From Spirosoma utsteinense (GTDB lineage Bacteria; Bacteroidota; Bacteroidia; Cytophagales; Spirosomataceae), in assembly GCF_014282275.1 (NCBI RefSeq), contig NZ_VFIA01000005.1, positions 209,688 to 273,687 on the forward strand: DNA of 64,000 bases, given 5' to 3'. Shown here piece by piece: positions 16,214 through 24,006 of the stretch. Both the position numbers and the translations under genes were made by a program. Position 1 is the first letter of the stretch, and the number at the start of each line of letters is the position of its first letter. The notes under the pieces are model-generated. The model saw only the letters and a program-made list of their open reading frames with translations, was not told the DNA's origin and made no database searches.

Positions 16214-17758
16214 CTACTCGATTACCACGCAGCCGTAGCCCGGCACCGTAACGGTACCACCCTGATAGCCGACGCCCTCGTGGGTGGCGAAGACAACACA
16301 GCGGCACCAGCTTTCATCGGGCGAGAAAACTACGTTGATGGGTTTGCCCGTCAGGTTATGCACCACCAGCACACGACTGCCTGTCGCCGACCGCCGGATA
16401 AAGGCAATGATACCCCGCTGCCGGATGCCGGTCTGCTCCAGCCGACTCAGGTTATCGTTCAGTACGGGATGCGCGTTGCGGGCGTGAATCAATCGTTTAT
16501 AGTGCGCAAACAGCGAGTCGGGGTTAGCCTGCTGCTCGGCCAGTGGCTTTACCGTCTGGCTGGTTGTGTAGCGGCCCCGTCGCCAGCTGGTTCGCTGCCG
16601 GTCACGGGCGCGGACGTCCCACAGAAACGGCTCGCGAATAGTCTCATCGGGCTTCATACCGAGCATCCCGATCTCTTCGCCGTAGTATAGGTACGGGTTG
16701 CCGGGCAGTGTCAGCAGCAGACTGGCTGCTACTTTCAGCTTATCGATATTTCCCTTCAGGGCGCTGCCAATCCGGTTTTGGTCGTGATTAGACAACATGA
16801 TACCGTCAATAAAGTCGGGATTGACACCGGCAAAGGTGCTGTGTACATACGCCAGAAATTCAACCAGATCTTCGGTGTCATCACCCCGGCGGACCACCTC
16901 GTCGAGTGCCAGCGACAGATCGAAATTAAAGTTGGCTTTAAGCCCCCGGAAGTAGGGCGCGATGCGTTCGGGGCGGGTCCATACCTCGCCCACGGTATAG
17001 GCACCGGGCCTGGCGGCTTCCACTTCGCGCCCAAACTCCTGCCAGAACTGGTGATTTTTTGGTTCTTCAGACTCCCGGTACAGGTGACGGGCCGCATCGA
17101 GTCGGAACCCGTCGATGCCAATGTCATTAAGCCAGTAGCGGGCAATTTTGAACATCTCCTCGCGCACGGGCGGGTGGTCGAAGTTCAGGTCGGGCATACC
17201 GCTCCAGAACATACCATAGTACCGCTCGGGATAGGTCGAACCGGCGACGGCATGCCACGGGCTGCGCTCACCGGAGTCAGCAGTGATGTCGCGGGTAGCC
17301 AGTTTCCGGGCTTTTATTTCGGCGGATGTTAGCCAGTGATAATAGTGCCAGTACGGGTTCAGCGGGCCTTTGCTGGCTTCCATAAACCAGGGATGGCGGA
17401 TGCTGGTATGGTGCAGCACCAGATCGATCAGGACGGCAATCCCGCGCCGGTGCGCTTCGGCAACGAGCCGCCGAAAATCATCCAGGGTGCCGTATTCAGG
17501 GTCGATGCCGTAGTAATCGGTCACGTCGTATTTATGGTAGGTCAGCGACGGACTGATGGGCATGAGCCAGATGGCCGACACGCCGAGATCCTGCAAATAA
17601 TCAAGGTTGTTGGTAACGCCGTTCAGATCGCCGATACCGTCTCCATTGGAATCGGCGAAGGAACGAACGAAGATCTCGTAATGAACGCCGGTATGGCCCA
17701 CTGACAATGTTTTGGACGGGATATTTGATTGTATGGATGAGGTCGAATTTGCTGTCAT
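16214..17758 (-). CDS. GH13 alpha-amylase family enzyme without signal peptide
   Basis: A 514-residue glycoside hydrolase family 13 protein. The family regions are complete: YEIFVRSFADSNGDGIGDL at the N-terminus, DGFRLDAARHL (nucleophile Asp), YTVGEVWTRPE (acid/base Glu) and MLSNHDQNR (transition-state Asp). Length and QIYVRS-like start resemble cyclomaltodextrinase/oligo-glucosidase members. The ATG at 17758 gives no signal peptide, so it likely digests imported maltooligosaccharides inside the cell. An upstream ATG at 17884 would translate the palindrome 17788-17860 and is rejected. It is the last gene of the glucan locus, with a terminator between it and susE. Confidence 0.92.
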   Translation of the reverse strand: MTANSTSSIQSNIPSKTLSVGHTGVHYEIFVRSFADSNGDGIGDLNGVTNNLDYLQDLGVSAIWLMPISPSLTYHKYDVTDYYGIDPEYGTLDDFRRLVAEAHRRGIAVLIDLVLHHTSIRHPWFMEASKGPLNPYWHYYHWLTSAEIKARKLATRDITADSGERSPWHAVAGSTYPERYYGMFWSGMPDLNFDHPPVREEMFKIARYWLNDIGIDGFRLDAARHLYRESEEPKNHQFWQEFGREVEAARPGAYTVGEVWTRPERIAPYFRGLKANFNFDLSLALDEVVRRGDDTEDLVEFLAYVHSTFAGVNPDFIDGIMLSNHDQNRIGSALKGNIDKLKVAASLLLTLPGNPYLYYGEEIGMLGMKPDETIREPFLWDVRARDRQRTSWRRGRYTTSQTVKPLAEQQANPDSLFAHYKRLIHARNAHPVLNDNLSRLEQTGIRQRGIIAFIRRSATGSRVLVVHNLTGKPINVVFSPDESWCRCVVFATHEGVGYQGGTVTVPGYGCVVIE

Positions 17759-17787
17759 GAATGAAATAGGCCTGAATAAAGCGAGTT

Positions 17788-17860
17788 GGCTGGTTGAGCG
17801 GTGGCTTACCTTTGCCAGAGTTCTAAACTCTGGCAAAGGTAAGCCACCGCTCAACCAGCC
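17788..17860. repeat. Perfect 35-bp hairpin upstream of the GH13 gene
   Basis: Arms 17788-17822 and 17826-17860 are exact reverse complements with a three-base loop. It lies between the susE terminator and the GH13 start, so it is either a repeat insertion or a structure in the GH13 leader. Confidence 0.85.
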
Positions 17861-17908
17861 CTTACGTAAAGAAACCCGATCCAAACGAACCGGGTTTCTT
17901 TATGTAAG
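17861..17908 (-). terminator. Terminator after susE
   Basis: An 18-bp stem (17861-17878 with 17891-17908, one mismatch that can pair as G-U) with AAAGAAACCCG / CGGGTTTCTTT arms begins 13 bases after the susE stop. The T-rich arm on either strand makes it a likely terminator, which would separate GH13 from the susCDE transcript. Confidence 0.75.
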
Positions 17909-17921
17909 GAAAAGTAGCAAT

Positions 17922-18953
17922 CTACAGCTTCGTCAGCTTGTAGCTATAGTTCCCTCCCACGCTCAGGTTCAGCGTGATCAGGTACTTACCCGCTGCGGGT
18001 ACCGTAATGTTCTCGCCACCCGATTCCAGCAGGCCGTCGCCGTTGGTATCGCCGTAGTTGATGTCCCAGGCATTGTTGGCGCGGAACTTGAACGCGTCGG
18101 CTTTCAGGTCCAGCGTCGTCTGCCAGGTGCCCGAGGCTTCGTCGTAGGTCAGTGGCGTTTCAACGTCCCAACCCTTTGGCGTAGCGGCACCGATCATGGC
18201 CCAGCTCGTTTTAGTCGCGCTCCAGGCCAGGGTATTCAGATCAGCTTTCAAGAGGTAATAGCCCGGCGCGGTTACGCTCAGGTTCCCCCCTTTGGCCACC
18301 AGCTTACCGGGCCCGTTCGCCCCGAAATCGCTGTCCCAGCTTGGTGTAGCGGTGAGCTTGAACTCCGATGCGGTCTTGAAATAGATATAGCCTTCGTACA
18401 CTTTATCGTCTTTCACCGAAGCCAGCGCCGGTGCCTTGTCGGGTGCCCAGCCCTGGTAAGCGCCCGGCACATAAATAGAGGGATACTGGATGACAACCAG
18501 ATAAGGCGTTCCCGATACGGTTTTCGTCTCCGATATGATCGAAGGAACGGTGCTGCCCGCAATATCCGACTTCACCCGTACGTCGACCTGACCGACACTA
18601 CCCGGCACACCACCCAGTTTGAGCAGCATCGTGTTGAAGTCGGCCACCGTCATCGAGTATGTCAGACTATCACCTGTTTGCACATCGACAGGCGTTTTGA
18701 AGGCATTACCTGCTTTGTCAAACTGAAGCGTATAAGCCGCTGGGGCGTTGAAGCCATACGATGCGGGTGTCCACGAAAAAGACACGGCCTGTTTGCCGGC
18801 ATCGGCACTGGTCAGCGATACGCTCGTTGCGCTCGATGTCAGCGCCACCGTACCGCCGGGCTGAAGAACGAGTTGCTCCCCTTCCTTTTCGCAGGCGTTC
18901 AGTGTTGTCAGCACAACGCCCGCTATAATGAGTTTATAAAACAAAGATTTCAT
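17922..18953 (-). CDS. SusE/SusF-like outer-membrane starch-binding lipoprotein
   Basis: A 343-residue lipoprotein; the lipobox TLNAC places the lipidated Cys at 21. The first domain (SWTPASYGFNAPAAYTLQF) matches the SusE Ig-like region. It is followed by two beta-sandwich starch-binding-like domains starting at IYVPGAYQGWAPDKAP and MIGAATPKGWDVETPL. Their repeated FKLTATPSWDSDFG and FKFRANNAWDINYGD phrases are the family's glycan-binding strands. It would sit on the cell surface beside SusCD and hold alpha-glucan. The ATG at 18953 is preferred over 18968 or 19046 because it opens the signal peptide directly. Confidence 0.93.
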   Translation of the reverse strand: MKSLFYKLIIAGVVLTTLNACEKEGEQLVLQPGGTVALTSSATSVSLTSADAGKQAVSFSWTPASYGFNAPAAYTLQFDKAGNAFKTPVDVQTGDSLTYSMTVADFNTMLLKLGGVPGSVGQVDVRVKSDIAGSTVPSIISETKTVSGTPYLVVIQYPSIYVPGAYQGWAPDKAPALASVKDDKVYEGYIYFKTASEFKLTATPSWDSDFGANGPGKLVAKGGNLSVTAPGYYLLKADLNTLAWSATKTSWAMIGAATPKGWDVETPLTYDEASGTWQTTLDLKADAFKFRANNAWDINYGDTNGDGLLESGGENITVPAAGKYLITLNLSVGGNYSYKLTKL

Positions 18954-18981
18954 AGTTAGTCGGTTCATGATAAAGACGTCA

Positions 18982-19043
18982 CTCGCTGCGTTCGCGCCGG
19001 ATCGTTTCCTGCTCAAACCACCCGGCGCAGGAAACGCAGCGAG
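18982..19043. repeat. Imperfect inverted repeat in the susD-susE spacer
   Basis: An 11-bp core (18982-18992 with 19033-19043, CTCGCTGCGTT / AACGCAGCGAG) is flanked by further partly complementary GC-rich sequence. It could weaken readthrough from susD into susE or be a degraded repeat. Confidence 0.5.
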
Positions 19044-19057
19044 CAACGTCCTTACGG

Positions 19058-20653
19058 TTAGTACCCTTGGTTCTGTTTCAGGTTTGGATTCGCGATCAGA
19101 TCGGCGGCTGGTAGCGGGAACACCGTCCGGAACGCTTCGACACCCCGGCCTGCTTTAACGCCCCCTTTGAACGGCCATAGGTAGCTGGCTTCCGTAAACC
19201 GACCGAAACGAATCAGGTCGGTCCGGCGGTGGCCTTCCCAGTACAGTTCGCGGCCACGCTCGGCCAGGATCGCGTCGAGGTTGATGCTCGCCAGATTACC
19301 CGTCGTGCCTTTGTAGGCCCGCTGGCGAACCAGGTTCACGTAGTTTAGCGCTGTGGTTTGGTCACCACCCGTGCCGCCCCGCAGGACCGCTTCGGCATAC
19401 ATCAGGTAGACATCGGCCAGACGGAACAACGCGAAATCGGTATCAGGGAAGTTCCCTTCCGTATCCGACCCCACCGCACCCGTCGAGGTTACGTTTTTGA
19501 ATTTGGTTATGGCATACCCCTCCTCAAACTTGTTCAGCACTTCGTTGATCTCAAGGCTCTGCCCATCGGTGAAGAACAACGCCCGCGTGTCGGTTTTACC
19601 CGATGGATCGGGAAAGAGATTAACAAGGTTCTTGGTGGTTCGCATACCAGCCCAGCCGCCGTTGATACCGAAATTGGCGGGACTCATTTTGCCACCCACC
19701 GCTGCGTGAACGATAAAAGTCATGCCGCCGTAGGTTTTTGTCCGGGTGCCGTCAAACGTGATGGGCAGGATAATTTCCCGCGACGTATTATTGTCGGCCA
19801 GAAACAGTTTAGGATAGTCGGCATCCAGCCCGTAAGCATTCGATTTGATGACCTTATCGGCATAGGTAACGGCCTCCGTGTAGCGGGGGGTGCCGGTATA
19901 GACCTGCGCGTTCAGGTACAGTTTCGACAGCAGTGTCCAGGCAGCTGCCTGATCGGCCCGGCCATATTCACCCGTTTTTGGGGCTGCCAACTCGGTTTCG
20001 ATGGCTTTCAGCTCCGTCTCGATGTAGGTAAACAGTTCGGCCCGGCTGATCTGGCGGGGTGTGAACGAACCAACAGCGTCGGCTTCGGTCACGAACGGAA
20101 CGCTGCCGAACATGTCGATGGCATGGTAGTACGCCAGGGCCCGCAGGAACCGCGCTTCGGCCCGGTACACCCGTGCGTTGGTGGCGTTATCGCCCGTGAT
20201 CCCGCGCTCGGCCAGTTTGGCGTCGGTGGTTTCGCGGATGAACTCATTGCTGGCGGTTACCATGTAGAAAATACGGTTGTACATGGCTGTAATGAACTCG
20301 TTACCTGACGACCAGTTCATGTTGTGGTAATCCGGCAGCGAGCCATCGTTCCAGCCAATAACAGCTTCGTCGGTGGTCAGTTCCTGGGCCATCCAGTACT
20401 GACGCAGGTAGTTCGAGAACCCTTCGTCGATTCCCGAAATATCGGGCTTGCCGGCGGGTCCCTGCTGCCCGCTCACGGCCAGAACGGCGTAGAGCTTGGC
20501 CAGTACCTGCTTGTAATTAGCGGGGTCCTGATAGACCGATACCGACGTAACGTCGTAGAACGGCTGCCGGTCGAGGTCCTGCATGCACGACGAGGCCGTT
20601 GCCAGCATCGCGGCCAGAACGCCGGTTTTTGTGAGATTTCGTAGCGTAAGCAT
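19058..20653 (-). CDS. SusD/RagB-family glycan-binding lipoprotein
   Basis: A 531-residue surface lipoprotein. The signal ends in the lipobox TASSC with Cys23. The SusD helical scaffold is recognisable: YRAEARFLRALAYYHAIDMFGSVPFV in the N-terminal TPR-like part and LADVYLMYAEAVLRGG plus AERGRELYWEGHRRTDLIRFG near the end. SusD lids the SusC transporter and delivers the oligosaccharide. It follows susC by 68 bases, so the two are co-transcribed. The adjacent GH13 and SusE genes point to a starch-type substrate. Confidence 0.96.
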   Translation of the reverse strand: MLTLRNLTKTGVLAAMLATASSCMQDLDRQPFYDVTSVSVYQDPANYKQVLAKLYAVLAVSGQQGPAGKPDISGIDEGFSNYLRQYWMAQELTTDEAVIGWNDGSLPDYHNMNWSSGNEFITAMYNRIFYMVTASNEFIRETTDAKLAERGITGDNATNARVYRAEARFLRALAYYHAIDMFGSVPFVTEADAVGSFTPRQISRAELFTYIETELKAIETELAAPKTGEYGRADQAAAWTLLSKLYLNAQVYTGTPRYTEAVTYADKVIKSNAYGLDADYPKLFLADNNTSREIILPITFDGTRTKTYGGMTFIVHAAVGGKMSPANFGINGGWAGMRTTKNLVNLFPDPSGKTDTRALFFTDGQSLEINEVLNKFEEGYAITKFKNVTSTGAVGSDTEGNFPDTDFALFRLADVYLMYAEAVLRGGTGGDQTTALNYVNLVRQRAYKGTTGNLASINLDAILAERGRELYWEGHRRTDLIRFGRFTEASYLWPFKGGVKAGRGVEAFRTVFPLPAADLIANPNLKQNQGY

Positions 20654-20721
20654 GTGTTGTATGAGAAGAGCAGTCCGTGATCCGACACCAGATTAGTGCC
20701 TTGGATCACGAACGCGTCAGA

Positions 20722-23700
20722 TTAAAAATCAAGGTTTACCCCAGCCGAGATAATGCGGGGGCGTGGGTACAGGTTCCGGTCGATACCGCCCGAAACCTCG
20801 GGATCGAGACCCGTGTATTTCGTGATCAGGAACACGTTCTGCGCCGTAACGGACGCCCGCAGGTTCATACCCCGCGCGCTGGTCGACTGCCGACCCGTTA
20901 CCTTACCGAAGTTGTAGCCGATATTCAGGTTGTCCATCCGGACAAACGAACCGTTCTCGACGTAGTAGTCCGAGAAGTACTGGCTGTTGAGGAAGCCCGT
21001 TTCCAGCACGTTCGGCGAGCCGTTGTTATTGAAGCCCAGCGCGTTGGTGAAGTTGCGATACGCTCCGGTGTTCGACCGGGTGTTGTTGTATACGTAGTTA
21101 CCCACGTTGCCCCGCAGCACGAAGCCCGCGTTGAACTTGCTGTAAGTATACTGCGTCGTGAAGCCCAGGAAGATCTTCGGGTTGGCCGACTGGTAGCGGT
21201 ACCGATCATCGATCGTGATCAGGCCATCGCCAACGGTTTCGCCCACCCGGTTACGGTCTTCATACACCCCTTCAAGCGGTTTACCATTCTGGTCGTACAC
21301 CTGACGCAGCACAAAGAACGAGTTCGTTGGGAAGCCCACGGTCTGAATCTGCACCGTGTTACCCGTACCGCCCGAGATGTCGCCGACCAGCACACCCGGA
21401 TCGTTGGGGCTTGGCACTTTGCTCAGGTTCGTGATCTTGTTCTGGTTGTAGGTGATGTTGAAGCCTACGTCCAGGTTCGACCGCTCCCGACGGATAGGGT
21501 TGGTGTTGATCGAGAATTCAACGCCCTTGTTTTCCAGATTACCCACGTTGGTCAGCACCCGGTTTGTCAGGTTCGACCCGGCCGGTACCGGAATGGTCGC
21601 CAGCAAATCTTTGGTCTTTTTCTGGTAGACATCGATGCTACCCGAGATGCGCCCGTCGAAGAAGGCGTAATCCACCGCTGCGTTGATGGCCTGCGTTTCT
21701 TCCCACTTCAGGTTGGCGTCGTACCCTTCAGCCCGCAACGTCCGGTAGTAGGTGTTGCCAAACTGGTACTGAGCCGTCAGGTCGCTCAATGTGTAGCGCG
21801 GCAGGTAAGGGTAATCGCTCAGGCCCGAAGGCAGATCCTGCTGACCCGTAACGCCGTAGCCGACGCGCAGTTTCAGCGACGACAGCGCCTTGACACCCCG
21901 CAGGAACGACTCTTCTTTCACGTTCCACGACAGACCCGCCGATGGGAACGTACCCCAGCGAGTGTCGGGACCGAAACGCGACGTGGCATCCCGGCGCAGC
22001 GTAGCCGTCAGGGTATACCGGTCGTTGAAGGTGTAGTTAGCCCGGCCAAAGAACGCCAGCAGCGTATACTGCGTCTTGAACGGAACCCCTGCCGGCGTAA
22101 ACTCGGTGCCGTCGGCAGTCAGTTCAGCGTAGCTTGGCGCATCCCGGATGAAATCCTGGTACGAGTAACCCGCCGTTACGTCGACGCGGCTGTTGATGCT
22201 GCGCAGGTCTTTGGCGTAGTTCAGATAAAACTCAAACGTTTTGTTGTCCCGCGTTTGCGACGACTGGCTGCTTTGACCACCCCGAAAAAATTGGGAGGCC
22301 GCCGTTGCCGGCACGAAGATCGTACCCGCTGACGTCGATACGTCATAGCCCAGGTTCAGGTTCGCCCGCAGTTCGGGCAGGAAATGGAACTTGTAATCGA
22401 ACTGAGCATTCCCGATGCTGCGCTTCACCGTAGTCAGGTCCTGCCGCTGCATCAGCAGGCCCAGCGGGTTACGCGTAGCCTGCGTATTGGGGTTGCCCGT
22501 TGCCGGGTCGAGCCACTCATAAAAGCCGCCGTAGTTGCTGTTACCGCTATAAACGGGTTGCGTTGGATCGAAGGAAACAGAAGCCCCAATAGCATCCTGA
22601 TTGGCAAATACGTTGTTGATGATAGAGCCTTTCAGGTTGAGGTCCACGCGCAGGTGGTTATCGAAGAAGCGGGGCGAAATACCGAACGAGCCCGAGTAAC
22701 GCTCGAAATTCGACGTTTTCAGGATACCGTTCTGGTTGAGGTAACCAAACGACACGCGGAAGGGCGCGTTTTTGATCGACCCCGTTACCGACGCGTTGAA
22801 ATCGCCACTCAGGGCGGTGCGGTAAATCTGGTCCTGCCAGTTGGTGTTGGTCGTCCCAAGCAGCGCCTGCTGAGCCGCGTTGCCCGTCTGGGTAATCGCA
22901 GCCCGGAACTGATCGGCCGAGAGTACCGGCACCTGCTTTATAACGTCTGAGACAGAACCCAGCGCGCTTACGCTCACGCGCAGCTGATCGTTTTGGAGGC
23001 CCTTTTTGGTGGTGATCAGGATAACGCCATTGGCAGCGCGGGCACCGTAAATAGCCGCAGCCGAAGCATCTTTCAGCACCGTGAAGGTTTCAATATCCTG
23101 TGGGTTGATCAGGCTCAGCGGGTTCGACGCCCCGTTGACGCTGCTGTTGTCGACCGGCAAACCGTCGATAACTACGAGCGGATCGTTGCTGGCGTTCAGC
23201 GACGAACCACCCCGGATACGGATCGTGCTGCCACCGCCCGGCTGACCGCTGGGGGGCGTAATACTTACCCCGGCCAGTTTACCGGCCAGCAGTTGCTCCG
23301 GGTTGACAATGTTTCCTTTCTGAAAGTCTTCCGCTGAAATCGACGAGATAGCCCCCGTCACATCTTTCCGGCGCTGCGTACCATACCCAACTACCACCAC
23401 TTCATTAAGCGATTTGGAGTCGTCAGCCAGCGTTACATCGACCGCAGTGCGGTTGCCAACCTGGACTTCCTGGGGCGTTTTACCGATAAAGCTGAAAACC
23501 AGCGTAGCATTAGCTGGTACATCGGTAAGCTGGAATGTACCATCGATGTTCGTTTGTGTGCCCCGGGTAGTTCCTTTTAGCTGGACCGTTACGCCCGGTA
23601 GTGGTGTACCATCCGTTTCTTTGACCAGACCCGTCAGGGCTTGCCCCTGCGCCTGCGCCGATAGCTGGCCAGCGACTAGTAATAGCGTGAAGGCAACCAG

Positions 23701-23760
23701 ACGCCAGAGCGACCCGGTAACGCCATCCCGTCGAAACCTTTTACTAAAGAGTTTCATCAT
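20722..23760 (-). CDS. SusC/RagA-family TonB-dependent outer-membrane transporter
   Basis: A 1012-residue importer. After the signal peptide (to about AQAQ) come a carboxypeptidase-D2-like domain (TGLVKETDGTPLPGVTVQLKG), the TonB-box-like stretch LNEVVVVGYGTQ and the plug with IRIRGGSSLNASNDPLVVIDG. A 22-strand barrel ends in a C-terminal aromatic residue (NLDF), needed for barrel assembly. It would import oligosaccharides with SusD. Starts at 23760 or 23757 are equally possible; 23823 would add 21 residues with no purpose. Confidence 0.96.
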   Translation of the reverse strand: MMKLFSKRFRRDGVTGSLWRLVAFTLLLVAGQLSAQAQGQALTGLVKETDGTPLPGVTVQLKGTTRGTQTNIDGTFQLTDVPANATLVFSFIGKTPQEVQVGNRTAVDVTLADDSKSLNEVVVVGYGTQRRKDVTGAISSISAEDFQKGNIVNPEQLLAGKLAGVSITPPSGQPGGGSTIRIRGGSSLNASNDPLVVIDGLPVDNSSVNGASNPLSLINPQDIETFTVLKDASAAAIYGARAANGVILITTKKGLQNDQLRVSVSALGSVSDVIKQVPVLSADQFRAAITQTGNAAQQALLGTTNTNWQDQIYRTALSGDFNASVTGSIKNAPFRVSFGYLNQNGILKTSNFERYSGSFGISPRFFDNHLRVDLNLKGSIINNVFANQDAIGASVSFDPTQPVYSGNSNYGGFYEWLDPATGNPNTQATRNPLGLLMQRQDLTTVKRSIGNAQFDYKFHFLPELRANLNLGYDVSTSAGTIFVPATAASQFFRGGQSSQSSQTRDNKTFEFYLNYAKDLRSINSRVDVTAGYSYQDFIRDAPSYAELTADGTEFTPAGVPFKTQYTLLAFFGRANYTFNDRYTLTATLRRDATSRFGPDTRWGTFPSAGLSWNVKEESFLRGVKALSSLKLRVGYGVTGQQDLPSGLSDYPYLPRYTLSDLTAQYQFGNTYYRTLRAEGYDANLKWEETQAINAAVDYAFFDGRISGSIDVYQKKTKDLLATIPVPAGSNLTNRVLTNVGNLENKGVEFSINTNPIRRERSNLDVGFNITYNQNKITNLSKVPSPNDPGVLVGDISGGTGNTVQIQTVGFPTNSFFVLRQVYDQNGKPLEGVYEDRNRVGETVGDGLITIDDRYRYQSANPKIFLGFTTQYTYSKFNAGFVLRGNVGNYVYNNTRSNTGAYRNFTNALGFNNNGSPNVLETGFLNSQYFSDYYVENGSFVRMDNLNIGYNFGKVTGRQSTSARGMNLRASVTAQNVFLITKYTGLDPEVSGGIDRNLYPRPRIISAGVNLDF

Positions 23761-23802
23761 TGAGTTGATTAACAATAGGTTGATAAGACTAAATTTTTGG
23801 CC

Positions 23803-23822
23803 TGACCAATTAGGTCTGGTCA
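23803..23822. promoter_or_regulatory. Inverted repeat in the susC leader
   Basis: TGACCA-N8-TGGTCA (23803-23808 and 23817-23822) lies 43 bases upstream of the susC start and just downstream of a candidate -7 element. It is a possible binding site for the neighbouring AraC-type regulator, though AraC sites are more often direct repeats. Confidence 0.35.
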
Positions 23823-23833
23823 ACTTTATCTCA

Positions 23834-23841
23834 CAAAAGTA
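23834..23841 (-). promoter_or_regulatory. Candidate -7 element for susC (TACTTTTG)
   Basis: An exact TAnnTTTG match on the minus strand 73 bases before the susC start. A second match, TAAATTTG, occurs at 23935-23942. Neither has a good TTG at -33, which would be expected if transcription needs an activator. Confidence 0.4.
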
Positions 23842-24006
23842 CCATTGGTAATCACCCCTGTCGCCCCACTTTGCAACGACGTTAAGAATAGTTAAACTTT
23901 TATTTAGTTAGCTGATTTACAGGAGTATACTCTACAAATTTAGTAGTACCTCTTTACGAAACTGGTACGATCAGGCCACCTGTTAGCCTTAATTTAACGC
24001 GTATGG

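Noticed and set aside
17712..18959. 415-codon plus-strand frame opposite susE and the GH13 start
   Set aside because: It reads through the 35-bp palindrome and the susE terminator and lies opposite a clear SusE lipoprotein.
19358..20308. 316-codon plus-strand frame opposite susD
   Set aside because: Antisense shadow of a well-supported SusD gene; no recognisable motif.
20677..22332. Long open frame (551 codons) on the plus strand opposite susC
   Set aside because: It is antisense to a firmly identified SusC barrel, has an Arg/Val/His-rich composition typical of a shadow frame, and matches no family.
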